Of a stretch of 64,000 nt of DNA, positions 32,469-42,808 are shown piece after piece. Below the pieces are notes generated by a model, which worked only from the letters and a program-made list of their open reading frames with translations, ran no database searches and was not told the origin of the DNA. The position numbers were made by a program, and so were the translations under genes. How positions within the stretch are numbered: position 1 is the stretch's first letter; the number at the start of each line of letters is the position of its first letter. Source of the DNA: Calcarisporiella thermophila CBS 279.70 (lineage: Eukaryota > Calcarisporiellomycota); NCBI RefSeq assembly GCF_041956535.1, contig NW_027192203.1:62001-126000 (forward strand), read 5' to 3'.

Positions 32469-33300
32469 GGAAATGGGCAGGACGGGAACAGGGCAGCGGG
32501 GTGGAGGGGAATAGAGGGAAATACAAGCGAGTCGAGGATCAAGTTTTTTTTTTCAGCGAGAATGTTGAACAATCGGCGGAGAACGAAACTGGGGGAAACT
32601 ATAAAACTTGGCACAGGAAATGAGAAGCGATGGCAAACAAATAACCAGCAGGAAAAGCGCGCTCTCCGGGCCCTCTCGCCGCCAGGCCCCCCTGGACTCC
32701 TCGGCTCGCTCCCCTGCTTCCTAGGAATGGGCTCTGGAGCACACAACCTCAACTCTATTGCCCCGTATGGCTCGGCGCAAGCCAGCCCCACCCCAATCGA
32801 TCCGCCCACCTGTACACAAGGCAAAACAGTTTGGTACGCGGAGGCAAAATAGAAAAACAAATCTGCGGAGCCCGGCGACCCGGCCAGAGCACCGCGAAGG
32901 GTTCTGCATCCTGAGGCTTGCTCTTCTCCCGAAACCCGTTCGCCGGCCTTGTTCACTAAGCTTCGCGGTCTCTGGAGCGATTATGAGAGAAATCCTTTTT
33001 CCATTGTTTTTATTTTTTTTTTCCTTCTTATATGTTTTTTTTTGTCGCGCGGAAAGCGAGAGAAAGAAAGAAAAAAAAAAGAATATGGCACAAGAAAAAG
33101 GATTATATACATGCAAAATTATAAGTAGGAAAAAAAATAGGGGAAGGGGGGGGAGAGGGAAACAAGGGGAAAAGGGAGAGACACACTACAAAACAGACTT
33201 TTGGCCGTGGAGAGAGCTCTCCACAGCACACACAAGACAGTGAAAAAGTACAAATACTTATATTTTTTGGATTGGCGGGGGCGGCCGAGAGCCAGGGCGC
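32469..33300. other. Intergenic, about 830 bp
   Basis: Upstream region of the homeodomain gene and downstream region of the SFP1-like gene. A locally GC-rich block near 32640-32950 carries shadow frames on both strands; no gene is supported. Confidence 0.45.
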
Positions 33301-34384
33301 TTAGTGGGAAGCCGTCTGGCCGTGGGAATGGTGGAGATGGTAGCGCAGTCCGTTCTGGTTCTGGCAAGAGAGCAAAAGTATCAAAGGTTATGGATCCACT
33401 ACAAAACAGGCGAGCAGGAGATCGGGAAATTTACTTTATATCGCTTCCCACAGTTGCCAATGTTGCAACGGAATCGCTTTGACTCGTCGTCCTCCTCGAC
33501 CTCAGAGCAGTGGCCGTGCTCGTGATGATACTACCAGCAAGCATAGCCCCGGTTAGCGCCCCCGCATGCGCGGCAATGTACCCCTACGAATGGCTTACCT
33601 TTAATCCATTGGCTGTCTTATACACTTTTTTACAGCTCCCGCATTGGTGACGCTGCCTCTCGGCGGTGGGGCGCGAGGCCGACTGCTGAAGATGTTGCTC
33701 CAGTAGCGAGAGCTCATCGCGGCTACGCGCGGCAAGGAGGATGTCGTCCGATAATGCGGTAGAACCAGCTGCCGCAACCAGCAACAGGGTGTTCATGAGA
33801 TCATCATCCTCGCCCAATGGGCCGGGGGCGGGATGCATGCGTTTGGCGATGGGGAAGAAATCCGGATTCGAGTTCGAGTAGGCTCGTTTCCTCGAAAGGG
33901 CGGGCTCATCTTCTGCTTTGCGGCGCGGGAGAAGGACCGGACTGCTGGGGGCGGAGCAGTCCTCGCTCTCCTCATCCTCATCTGGGTAGACTGAGTATTG
34001 CTCATCGTCTTCGTCAAATTTCACGTGAAACTCTTCCCTATAAATAAGCAAGCGTGAGCATTTCCGGGCGACAAGGCAGCGCTTAAGGAGGCGGGCCTAC
34101 CAGTGCTGCAGGAGGTCATGCATGTCGCTCAATTGGATATTGCAACACTGAAAATCCCGGCAGAAAGACGCCTCCAGTTGCGCGAGCTCCTGCGGGTGGA
34201 AATAGTCTTTGGTGGAGAGGGCATCTTCCTCCTCGTACGGGGTGGGCAGGAACTCGTCGTACCAATTACTGGGCAAAATGCATAAAAAATTAGCCCATCA
34301 CGATGAGGCAAGAGGGATGGCAGGGGGGGGGGAAGCTTACTCGGTACTGGTCCGCGGAAAACTAACTTCGATGGGTGCAGGCAT
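33301..34384 (-). CDS. SFP1: SFP1-like C2H2 transcription factor
   Basis: Five exons (34341-34384, 34101-34268, 33599-34037, 33435-33530, 33301-33360) encode 268 aa. The first part reads CRDFQCCNIQLSDMHDLLQH followed across a splice by WEEFH, the atypical C2H2 unit at the N-terminal side of Sfp1 proteins. A Ser/Pro-rich middle follows, then two fingers ending KTANGLKYHHEHGHC and CGKRYKNQNGLRYHLHHSH, the paired NGLKYH fingers typical of Sfp1. Sfp1 drives ribosomal-protein and ribosome-biogenesis genes downstream of TOR in yeast. An intron cuts each of the three finger units. The start ATG precedes PAPIEVSFPRTS. Exon 1 (44 bp) and exon 5 (60 bp) are too short to notice as ORFs; all phases close. 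Confidence 0.85.
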
Positions 34385-35088
34385 ATTGTGATTTCCGAAT
34401 GATGGCTGCGGGTAGGTCTCCTTGCGTTACGCCTTTATGATGCGCTGCTGAGCGACAGTGGACGGGACTAGCGCGGCCGTGGTAGCCTGAAGATGGCGGG
34501 CAGAGGGAGAGTGTGAAAGAGGAAGAACAAAACGTGAGCCCCCGCCCGCTGCTCTCTCAAATGCTGGCTTTGATCCCCGATTTCCCCATTAGGAAAGGGT
34601 TATTTCAGAATGTCTAGATTCCGCATTGTGCACCCGCGAGTGCGGCGGCGATTGGAGGAGGGCGAAATAGCTGACCTAACGAGGTGCAACAAAGGAAGGC
34701 CATCTCTTCCTCTGAATTTCAAATTCCCCCTTGACACTAGGCTTGACGTTGCGGCCGGAGGCCAATATGAGCTAAGCGGTTGCTTCGGGCCTCGCCATTG
34801 GCGATGGCGGCGGCCCCTCTTTTCAAAGCACTAATCCCGGCCACGAGCATCCCGTCGGGATTCCATTGCCCGTCACTGCATCCAGCTTTTCTCTTCTCTA
34901 GTGACCCCCTTGCGAGGGCCGGCAGATGTATTATTGAGGTTGGATATCCAGCATAGACAAGGATGCAGCATGGCGCATGAAGACAAGGGGAAGCAAAGGA
35001 ATAAGAGGCAAAATAGAGTCATATTATTACAAAAGCAAGTTTCGAAATGTTCTATGTGATTTTAAACTTTCGTCACGCTCCATCTCCC
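34385..35088. other. Intergenic, about 700 bp
   Basis: Upstream region of the SFP1-like gene and downstream region of the RCF2-like gene. No gene was recognised. Confidence 0.5.
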
Positions 35089-35827
35089 CTACTGTGTCGC
35101 CAGAGCAACAGGGATGCGTTTCTCCTGTGGGACAGTGTGACCCTCTATGGGCCCGTCTCTGGGTAGGCCAAGGGCTATTCTAAGCTGCTCGTCGACGTGC
35201 TGGCCCGACGAGCCTTTGCTGTCCGTGGCCGAAAGCGCGGCGGACACCATCAATACGCCAAGGGTCGCAGCCTGAGCAGTCATACGGGCATTAACCATTT
35301 TCTGTGTCATAGTAAGGTTGCTAAAGGATAGATACCCAAGTGGAAAAAAATTGGGAAATGGCAGAGAATGAGTTCAGTCACTTCTACGCCGATCACAAAC
35401 AATTTCTCCCTTACCGTTTAGAAAGAGAATACGCCAAGGATCCAGCAATGGCGACGACCCAGCTTCCGCCCACAAGCGTCCACCGATGTTCCCTCAGAAA
35501 GTCTATTGCTCTCTCTCCATTGCTCTTCTCTACCACCGGTTCTTTTCCGCGCGCATTAACTTGATACGAATACTGATCAAGCTTTGCCCACTGTTGCCTT
35601 TCGAACTCGAGCGATGCCTTATCGGCCGCAATGACCATCCCGGCGATGGAAGCCGAAGAGATAATGAAGGCCCTGAGTGGCAATGTGAAAATCGCCGGAT
35701 TGAGACGCAAAACACGCTGTGCAAAGTAAACACCTCCCGATCCGATCCCTAGCCCTATGATACCGCCCTTGATCCCTCCCCGAACCGTTTGTTCATAGTG
35801 GGCATTAACACGCTCTTGTTGCTGCAT
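35089..35827 (-). CDS. RCF2: RCF2-like mitochondrial HIG1-domain protein
   Basis: Two exons (35415-35827, 35089-35320) encode 214 aa, near the size of yeast Rcf2 (about 224). Two N-terminal hydrophobic segments (IKGGIIGLGIGSGGVYFAQR; FTLPLRAFIISSASIAGMVI) precede a charged loop. The C-terminal HIG1 domain begins REHRWTLVGGSWVVAIAGSL, continues AYSLSKRN, and crosses the splice into TMTQKMVNARMTAQAATLGV with a second membrane helix. Rcf2 sits in the inner mitochondrial membrane with respiratory supercomplexes III-IV and modulates cytochrome oxidase. An in-frame stop lies just past the donor, so the first exon alone would look like a complete ORF. The joined product restores the full HIG1 domain. 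Confidence 0.88.
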
Positions 35828-37123
35828 CGTATTGGAATTCTATGACTTTTCGAATGTTGGTATGCTCCCCTCTTCTATTTATATAAATATGAAACCAATG
35901 ACATTGGGTGATTACCTGGCGTGACTTTTCCCGAATTTCCCCGCAAAAGTTAAGCGTCTACCTCTTAGAAATCTCAAGAACTTGCCCGAGTTTCGCCAGA
36001 TATGCAACCTAACCAAGTAGATTTTAAGATTAAATTGGAGGGCCTCTCGTCTTCCAACCTTTCCATCATGGGCGTCTTGCCCTCTTGTATGGCCTGTTGC
36101 CGGCTTTTAATTAAATTTTTTAATTCAGTATGAGAGTTCATTGTGACAGAGGAATAATGGCTCCTTCACATCGCATAGATTGGTAAAGAGCTCGGGAAGA
36201 AGTGACTCTGTACCACGAATTTCATACATTAAAAAAAGATCCTAGATATGGGAGAGCTTGGAAGCCCGAGTATCAGATCCCTCCCTCAAGCTTATTTGTC
36301 GATGCCTCCGAGAATAAAATTTCGCCATGTTTTGCTTCATAAGGTCGCTAAAACATATATGATTAACGATTAGCCGCAATTCCATGGAGGGGCTTCCAGT
36401 CGCGCTAGACAGGAGAATAGATTGGGGAATAATATGCGTATGATTTCTTTTTGTGCACTCGAGGCTTTCCCGAAAACAAACGACCTAATTGTATGAATGG
36501 AATTGGGCTAGTGACGACTTATTATGGTCCAAGGGCCGATACAACCGAGCATCTCATTGGATTGCTCAAAGTGCCTCAGCCCTTGGAACACTCTGATGGC
36601 GCTGTATATTCCTTTCTAAAAAGGCTAACGAGATTGTTAGTTTACTATGCCTTTTCCAGGTATTACATATCTGCGACATCTTATATGCTGCAGTAGGTGG
36701 ATGCCAGAGTAAGCATCTCTCAACAAATTAAATTATACAAACCTACGATCAAGGTATAATTCGTAAGAGCCTTCAACGCAAAAATATTAACATTGTGCTT
36801 CAAATACATTGACTGTATATCCTAAGCTCTCGTTTGATTTAATACCTATCTCCAACATGATATAGAGGCTATTGTCCGGTATTTGATGTTCATGTATTAC
36901 TTATATAAGGAATGGATACAGGATGCATGCGTGCGGATAAGAAGCTCCTATATACTTCTTTGACAACGTTACGTTGATGGGGAGGGATATGGGAAAATGC
37001 AGTTATTATTATATAAAACCAAGTAACCATTACGCTTCGGCCAGCGTAGATTATTTTACAAGCAATTGGATACATACAAAATGGATAAATAATTAGCGTA
37101 CCTGGGATTGGTTCGACGTGGTC
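35828..37123. other. Intergenic, about 1.3 kb
   Basis: Divergent from RCF2 and downstream of the HMG-box gene. AT-rich; short frames at 36451-36696 and 36890-37075 show no domain. Confidence 0.45.
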
Positions 37124-38084
37124 CTACGAGGTGAGGTAGATGCTTTCTTCCAAGTCAGTCTCAAGGGTCGTAGTTGTATGAATAATACTGTCTGTTTCCA
37201 GAGCTGCACGGTGTTCTACCTCTCCAGACAAAGTATCACTTGAACCAATCTCTAAAGGAGCTCCCGCCACTTGCTGAGAGAGTGCATTTAAATCGGTATG
37301 ATATTTTTCCCTCTTTGTAGGGCACATTTCATGATTGCTGAAATAGCTCTGCTGTTGGTGTTGCAGTAAGGGTATCCTTGCGGTGGGAACAAGGACGGGT
37401 GGAGGAGGAAGCGGAGAAACGGTCGATACCGTGGATGAATAAGACGTTATAGGAGACAATACTTCAGCGTCAGGTTTTTTCCGTCGTTTTCTCGGTTTAT
37501 ATTTATATTCCGGATATCTGCTCCATTTCTCAGAACATTAGCATATACCGTGTTCTATAAAATGAAAGGTCAGCGATTTACCTTTCCTTGTGAAGTCGTT
37601 TCTCTTCTTCAGCCAAGGCTCTGTAGGCCTCTTTCACTTCATCGCTTTCTAAGCTCCACAGCTCCCCAACAATCTTTGATATATCATTGTTAGATATCCC
37701 TGCGTAGACATTATTTATCTCCCGCTGACGCTCCTGCCGATAGATAATGAAGGAATTCCTTGGCCTGGGGATCTTCTTTCCGTTTCTAATATTGGTAAGC
37801 CTTGAGGTGGGAGTGGTCAGAGACGGAGCTCCGGATTGGGAAATGCTCGGAGCTGAGCAGAGCAACGGCGTGATGGATGCAACTACTTGACGGGGTGTGG
37901 AGGTCCCACTGGAGGAGCCTACGGGATCCCTATCATACGCGATAAGTGGGCTTGTCGCATCGGAATCTGGCACCAGTTTGTAGCCGGTCGGTATCACTAC
38001 TAGGGCTCCTTTTACATGTACAAGTTGGAGATCCTTTGACGTATTAAGAATGTCGGGTGTGTAGAGTGGAAAATATTCAGACAT
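37124..38084 (-). CDS. HMG-box transcription factor, MATA_HMG type
   Basis: Two exons (37582-38084, 37124-37517) encode 298 aa. Residues about 102-181 form a sequence-specific HMG box: KKIPRPRNSFIIYRQERQRE, ISNNDISKIVGELWSLESDE, AYRALAEEEKRLHKERYPEY, then a basic KYKPRKRRKK tail. P-R-P-x-N-x-F-I-x-Y-R and the RYPxYxYxPRK end are those of mating-type HMG proteins (MAT1-2-1, S. pombe Mat-Mc, sexM/sexP) and of relatives such as Ste11. The intron lies in the HMG box, before the Tyr-Pro-Glu-Tyr segment. The flanks are RCF2 and AT-rich accessory DNA. The triose-phosphate transporter and RNA helicase genes that flank the Mucoromycota sex locus are not visible, so a mating-type role is possible but unproven. 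Confidence 0.88.
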
Positions 38085-39049
38085 ATATAAGGCAATAATG
38101 TGAGGTTGAAAATGCTAAAGACTTTTGCTACGGGTATATGCAAATAGAAAAGTAAGTGATGAACAAGCCGTTTGAATTTACTGTATGAAAAGTATATATA
38201 GAAAAGGAGAAAAAGAAGGAATAGAGAAGGGCTGCAAAGTGCTGCGAGGTTCGAGGTAGGTAGGTTGGTGAAAGAGGTGAAAGATGGGTGACGACTGCTT
38301 GGAGAGTCTCCCGAGCGTTTTCTCTTCAAACCCTCCTCCAAGTTCCTTTGTTCTTATCTCCCGGAAGACAAAGAAATCATGAAGTGGTCGTTCGCGAAAA
38401 AAACTTTTGTGCTACGTAGAAGAGCGTTCATTTGGTTCATTTCACATAATAAAAGTATAATTAAACTCATCCATTTCAATAGTAACTCTGCTGTGTTCTG
38501 TATTATTTGAAATGATGGCAATAAAATTCATTTTTTTGTGCGCAACTCAAGCTTGTGTGGGTGGAGTTGGAAGAAAAACAGCAACCAAAAATAAGCGAAT
38601 CCCATATGTTCCATCATTCCTCTGACGCACAAAGCCTTTATTTCTTGCCACATTCAATCCCACCATGTTCAATTGGTGTAATGCGAACAGGCCTTTGCTC
38701 TTGTAAACCCGAACCTTTTGTCATTAAGTACTGAGAGTTGAGGATTTTGTAAAATCATTGGGTCGGTAAATCCAATGATGTTTGTACAAGTCCATGGCGC
38801 AATAACTCTATGTTGCTTTAGCGCTGTTATCCGGAATTCTGCTACAATACATATATCGTCGTCTTGACACTCCTTGCTCAAACTGAGCTGTCTACCTGCT
38901 TGTACCAATAGTACTTTTAAATTTGATATAAAAGAGTGAAAGTTGAGACCATGTTCTCGTCAAATGGCTCAACATCAACGAGTCTGTATCCAAAACATAC
39001 GATTTTCTTAATGAATACTTTTTCCTCATTTATTATTTTTTAATTGGCT
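38085..39049. other. Intergenic, HMG gene 5' flank
   Basis: AT-rich. An open frame of 79 codons at 38669-38908 (-) lacks an ATG and domains, and was not annotated. Confidence 0.4.
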
Positions 39050-39489
39050 ATAGAGAATATCACACTGGGTCAAGTGGCTGCTTATTTTATTGCCCTGTCG
39101 CACCTCGTTGCGTTATTTGGAACAGCAGCATGCGCTTACTCTCTCGGTACCCCCTTCTCCGGAGAGGATTTCCAAGAGCGATTTTTCGAAAACAATTTAT
39201 GCGCCCTAAATGCTCTGGCACGAATATATCGACAGGGTCATGCTCTAGTGGTGGCTGCGCACGATCAACGAAGCGAAGAATATTCACACTTTGCGAATAC
39301 AGACAGCCATATCCGGGTCCCTCTTCTTAGCCGCCTGTCATGGCGAGAGATCGATACCAGTATGTTTTATTAATACCTGATGTCAATTCAGGCCCTGTGT
39401 GTCGTCGGGAATGGAAGCTGAATGCGAACGGAGAGTTCTCTGACGGGATTTGTGTCTGTGGACCCAATATGGTCTTAAACATCGAATAA
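39050..39489 (+). pseudogene. Possible decayed small secreted cysteine-rich gene
   Basis: One frame starts with a signal-peptide-like stretch (LGQVAAYFIALSHLVALFGT then AACA) but has no ATG. A second frame carries a cysteine-rich segment (CSGTNISTGSCSSGGC) that can be spliced at GTCCCT...TTCAG (39317-39392) into PVCRREWKLNANGEFSDGIC and a stop at 39489. The two parts are in different frames. This could be a frameshifted gene or one with an intron I have not placed. Weak evidence; the region is AT-rich and repeat-bearing. Confidence 0.25.
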
Positions 39490-40300
39490 AGTAGAGTGGA
39501 CTGACGCAGAACAGTTGAATACGGGCCGCATAATGTCATCAGATTGGTTGCGTGTTCTCTTGGCAACAATTCAAATTACTGGACTCCTTGTGTCTGTAGT
39601 GACTCCGACAGTTTTTGAAACGTGCACGTTTGTCATAGAGCCGGTGGTTCTTTATATTTGCCACCGCTTTTTTGCGGCTTATGTTGGAGTCTAAATGGCG
39701 AGCATGGGCTCGTCCTTTGATACTGTGGCCAAAAAAGGATGTAGATGGAATAGAGGCTTACCGACGAGTTTCAGTCATCACACCGCCAGTCTTGATGTGA
39801 TCAGGGATTACTGGAGGAACGGCGGCGTATTTATGGAGCAATGAAATCCTCCAAGGGCCTAGTACGGGGATGACGGGGCTCCCTGTGTTCGCACTGATAA
39901 GCTACGCCGCGAGCTCTATTTTATCGGTTATTATCCTTGCAATATGTACACAGTAATTATAAGAATACCACTGCAATTATTGTATATTTTGCAAAACCTT
40001 ATAATATCGGCTCTCATTCCATGTGTATCAAATGGTATTTATATTTGCAATTTTGCAAGGGTAAAGGCGCTTCAAACTGAAAATTTTGGTGACACTTTTG
40101 CTCTTTTAATTAGGGTAGGATCAATATCCTTGTAGCTCAACAAAATAATGCATCCATGGCCCGAAAATTATCCCATATTTTTTGTCAGTCTCGCATCTTA
40201 TTTCAACGGATTCAGAGAGCACTCTTGTTACGACCCATTTTCAACTAAATCTGACAGGAAAAAATAAAAGCCTAGCAACGGAACTTTTTTTATCGAGTTT
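39490..40300. other. Intergenic, AT-rich accessory stretch
   Basis: No gene recognised. Precedes the truncated upstream-region copy at 40301. Confidence 0.4.
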
Positions 40301-40645
40301 GAATAATTCTCGGCATTTTCATACAATTTCAGAGATGTTATGTGATAGAAGTAATTGGCGACTTCTGGAACTCCTATAGTAGAATAATAGTAAAAATAAA
40401 AGAAATATGGGAAAAAGGATCAGAAAACAAATATCTGAACAATTTAAAGAAAAGCAAGAAAACCGGGAATTTCCATTTACAGACAAAAAACAGAATAATA
40501 ATTGATGCATATAAATTAAATAGGCTCAAATTGAAAATTTTAACAGGTGGTTCATATATAGAAAGCTGCAATATTTTTCAATTAAATTAGGAAAGAGGGA
40601 AACTATTTTTTCAAAATTTTTATGCATTTGTGACTTATTTTTTGT
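40301..40645 (-). repeat. Truncated duplicate of the secreted-protein gene's upstream region
   Basis: About 345 bp align by eye, at roughly 85 percent identity, with 41579-41930. The alignment includes TTCATACAATTTCAGAG and AAAGAAAAGCAAGAAAACCG. On the minus strand it ends in a start codon at 40323 followed by MKMPRIIQTR and a stop. The intact gene reads MKMLRIIHTIIVL at the same place. The copy therefore holds the promoter and the first codons but not the gene body. Confidence 0.8.
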
Positions 40646-41247
40646 ACTAGTTTGTGTGACGTTTTTAGCATAAGGGAAAGATTTAACTCCGTATGATTTA
40701 TTACAATCTCAAATATATCAAATAAATGTTGACGTAGATACGTAGATAAAGGGATTAAGAAGATCTTAAAGTAACTCAAACATTTGTAATTGATTTCATT
40801 CGATTACGAAGATCACTCACCAATTCCTCGACTGCGACGTCATCAACTTCATCTTGATTTGTCCGATTTCCTTTTATGAACCTTGAATTTCTTACCATTT
40901 ATTTACTACTTATTACTTTCCATTTTACTTACCTTGTAGAATATCACTCTTGCTTACAATTAGATATCAATAAAAAGGACCGTAAACCCCCCTAGCCTAA
41001 TGTTACTAGGATAGTTTGAGAAGGGAGTGTAGGGTAAAAACACCGATTCTTATTCCAAAACGCAAATTGCTCAAAATATGTATCCAAATAGCGCTGTAGT
41101 CAACAAGAGGCCAGAAAGTATAAAAAATTTCTAAAAATAATAGGGAATTAGCTTTAAAAAAGGCAGTTCATCTTAAATTGATGCAGAGCAAAGGAAGCGG
41201 CAAAGTAATTCCCAGCTCAATGCATGTTGATAATGATGAGGGTTTGT
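40646..41247. other. Intergenic, AT-rich
   Basis: Between the truncated copy and the intact secreted-protein gene; nothing recognised. Confidence 0.4.
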
Positions 41248-41601
41248 TCAAAAATGGACTTCTTCGCATGCACGTCCTCGTGACTCAAGCCTACCTCCTA
41301 CGTGTTCCCAGCCCTCTGCGCAAAGTACTGCACCATTGGGTAGGTCGCGGTGTATCGGAATAGTGTATTTTTGATGATAACCCCAAAATTGTGTAGCGCT
41401 ATTCTGATCTATACCACCACCCCAAATGTGGAAGTGCCCAGTAAAGTCACCGTTCCATGTTGTCGATGCAGACACAGTTTCGACTCTAAGACCAGAGCCA
41501 TCAACGGCAATACAGGTCCTACTATTACATCCATTGCTTCCAGCGAAGGCTGTGGCGGTAATAAGCACAATAATAGTATGAATAATTCTCAGCATTTTCA
41601 T
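41248..41601 (-). CDS. Small secreted protein of a family shared with bacteria
   Basis: Single-exon, 117-aa protein with a clear signal peptide (MKMLRIIHTIIVLITATAFA, likely cut after AFA-G). The mature part of about 97 residues has four cysteines and reads like a compact beta-sandwich: CNSRTCIAVDGSGLRVETVS, GDFTGHFHIWGGGID and YTIPIHRDLPNGAVLCAEGW. The T-G-H-F and R-x-L-P-x-G-x-x-x-C-A-E-x-W pattern resembles small secreted proteins of actinomycetes and some soil fungi; I recall the pattern but not a name, and no activity is known to me. It lies in AT-rich accessory DNA beside a transposon relic, without introns. Horizontal origin or an effector-like role is inference. Confidence 0.72.
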   Translation of the reverse strand: MKMLRIIHTIIVLITATAFAGSNGCNSRTCIAVDGSGLRVETVSASTTWNGDFTGHFHIWGGGIDQNSATQFWGYHQKYTIPIHRDLPNGAVLCAEGWEHVGGRLESRGRACEEVHF

Positions 41602-41930
41602 ACAATTTCAGAGAGATGTTATGTGATTAAAGTAATTAGCGACTTCTCGAACTTCTATAGTTAAATAATAGTAAAAGTAAAAGAGAACAATGAGAGAAAG
41701 GATCAGAAAACCGATATCTGAACTATTTAAAGAAAAGCAAGAAAACCGGGAATTTCCATTTACAAACAAGCAAGCATTGTAATTATGTATGCACGTAAAT
41801 TAAGTAGATTCAAATTGAAAATCTTGACAAGTGATTCATATGTAGAAAAGAGCCGCAAAATATTTTAATTGAATAAGCTACATGGAAAGATTTTTTTCAA
41901 AATTTTTATGCACGTGTGGCTTATTTTTGG
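41579..41930 (-). repeat. Source copy of the duplicated upstream region
   Basis: The 5' flank and first codons of the secreted-protein gene at 41248-41601, homologous to 40301-40645. It is likely to contain that gene's promoter. Confidence 0.8.
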
Positions 41931-41955
41931 CACGAATTTACTACATTTGTTAGTT

Positions 41956-42225
41956 TTAGATCTTATACTTTCGCTTCAAATCACTCCAGACATGCTCTTT
42001 GATGTTCGTGCAATAGAGTGCAGCTTCTAGCCCTCCATCGATACGACACAGATTTCCAACCTTGTGATCAGTAACACAGACCCACACCATTAATACGTTC
42101 CCTATCTGATTCAGTGCGGATTGAATATTTCTACTGCGAAGCAGTTCTCCCTTGCGCTTGTAATAGTATTGTTTCCTGACGCATTCGTAAAGCTTAATTT
42201 GATCCCGTCGGAAACACTACCCGCT
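41956..42225 (-). mobile_element. Tc1/mariner-type transposase relic
   Basis: A continuous frame of about 90 codons reads DQIKLYECVRKQYYYKRKGE, then VLMVWVCVTDHKVGNLCRID and GGLEAALYCTNIKEHVW, ending in TAA at 41956. The order (basic R-x-Y-x-x-K-x-G-E, then MVWGC-like, G-V-G-x-L-x-x-I-D-G, A-x-x-Y) is that of the middle of Tc1/mariner transposases, between the first and second catalytic acids. The D-x-x-P-x-H segment and the rest are missing and no terminal inverted repeats were found, so it is a fragment. It lies directly upstream of the secreted-protein gene. Confidence 0.7.
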
Positions 42226-42808
42226 TCTAGTCTTCCACAGTCCAATTTATATGCTTCCTCGCGAACTTAGAAAACTGAGCAAAGACCATTCAATTAACAA
42301 AAATGTAGTCATAATCCAAAAACCAACAAAATTTAGCAATGCACTTTTTCAAATACCGCTACCGGTAAGCTGGCTATTCTTTGGTAAACCGGGGTAGCAT
42401 GTATCTCTGAAAATAGGGTAGACACTGTAGTTTTATCTCAACATGTTTTCACTATCCCTCGGAAAGAGGATACTGAAAAATCGAGGTTTTAATATATAAT
42501 TTCAATTTGTTGCTATGGTTTTTCGTTCGGATGTACGTACCCTGGAGACGGAGACCTTGACTAGTTTCAGTCCTAAAATTAGATAAGGGTTTGGCCAAGG
42601 AAACTAGAAGTTGCTTTTAGGGTGTCAATCACCATAGCTTGTCTTGATAGACTGTGTGGTTGCTATGAAATTCATTCTCTATTGTGCTTAAGATTAGGTC
42701 AAACAACGAACCATTTAGATAGAAATAGTGATCATCAATAAAAACTTATAATACAAAAACAAAAATAACAAATGCAAATGGGCAAAGAACAAAACGGGCA
42801 AAGATAAC
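42226..42808. other. Intergenic, BDP1 3' flank
   Basis: AT-rich; nothing recognised. Confidence 0.4.
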
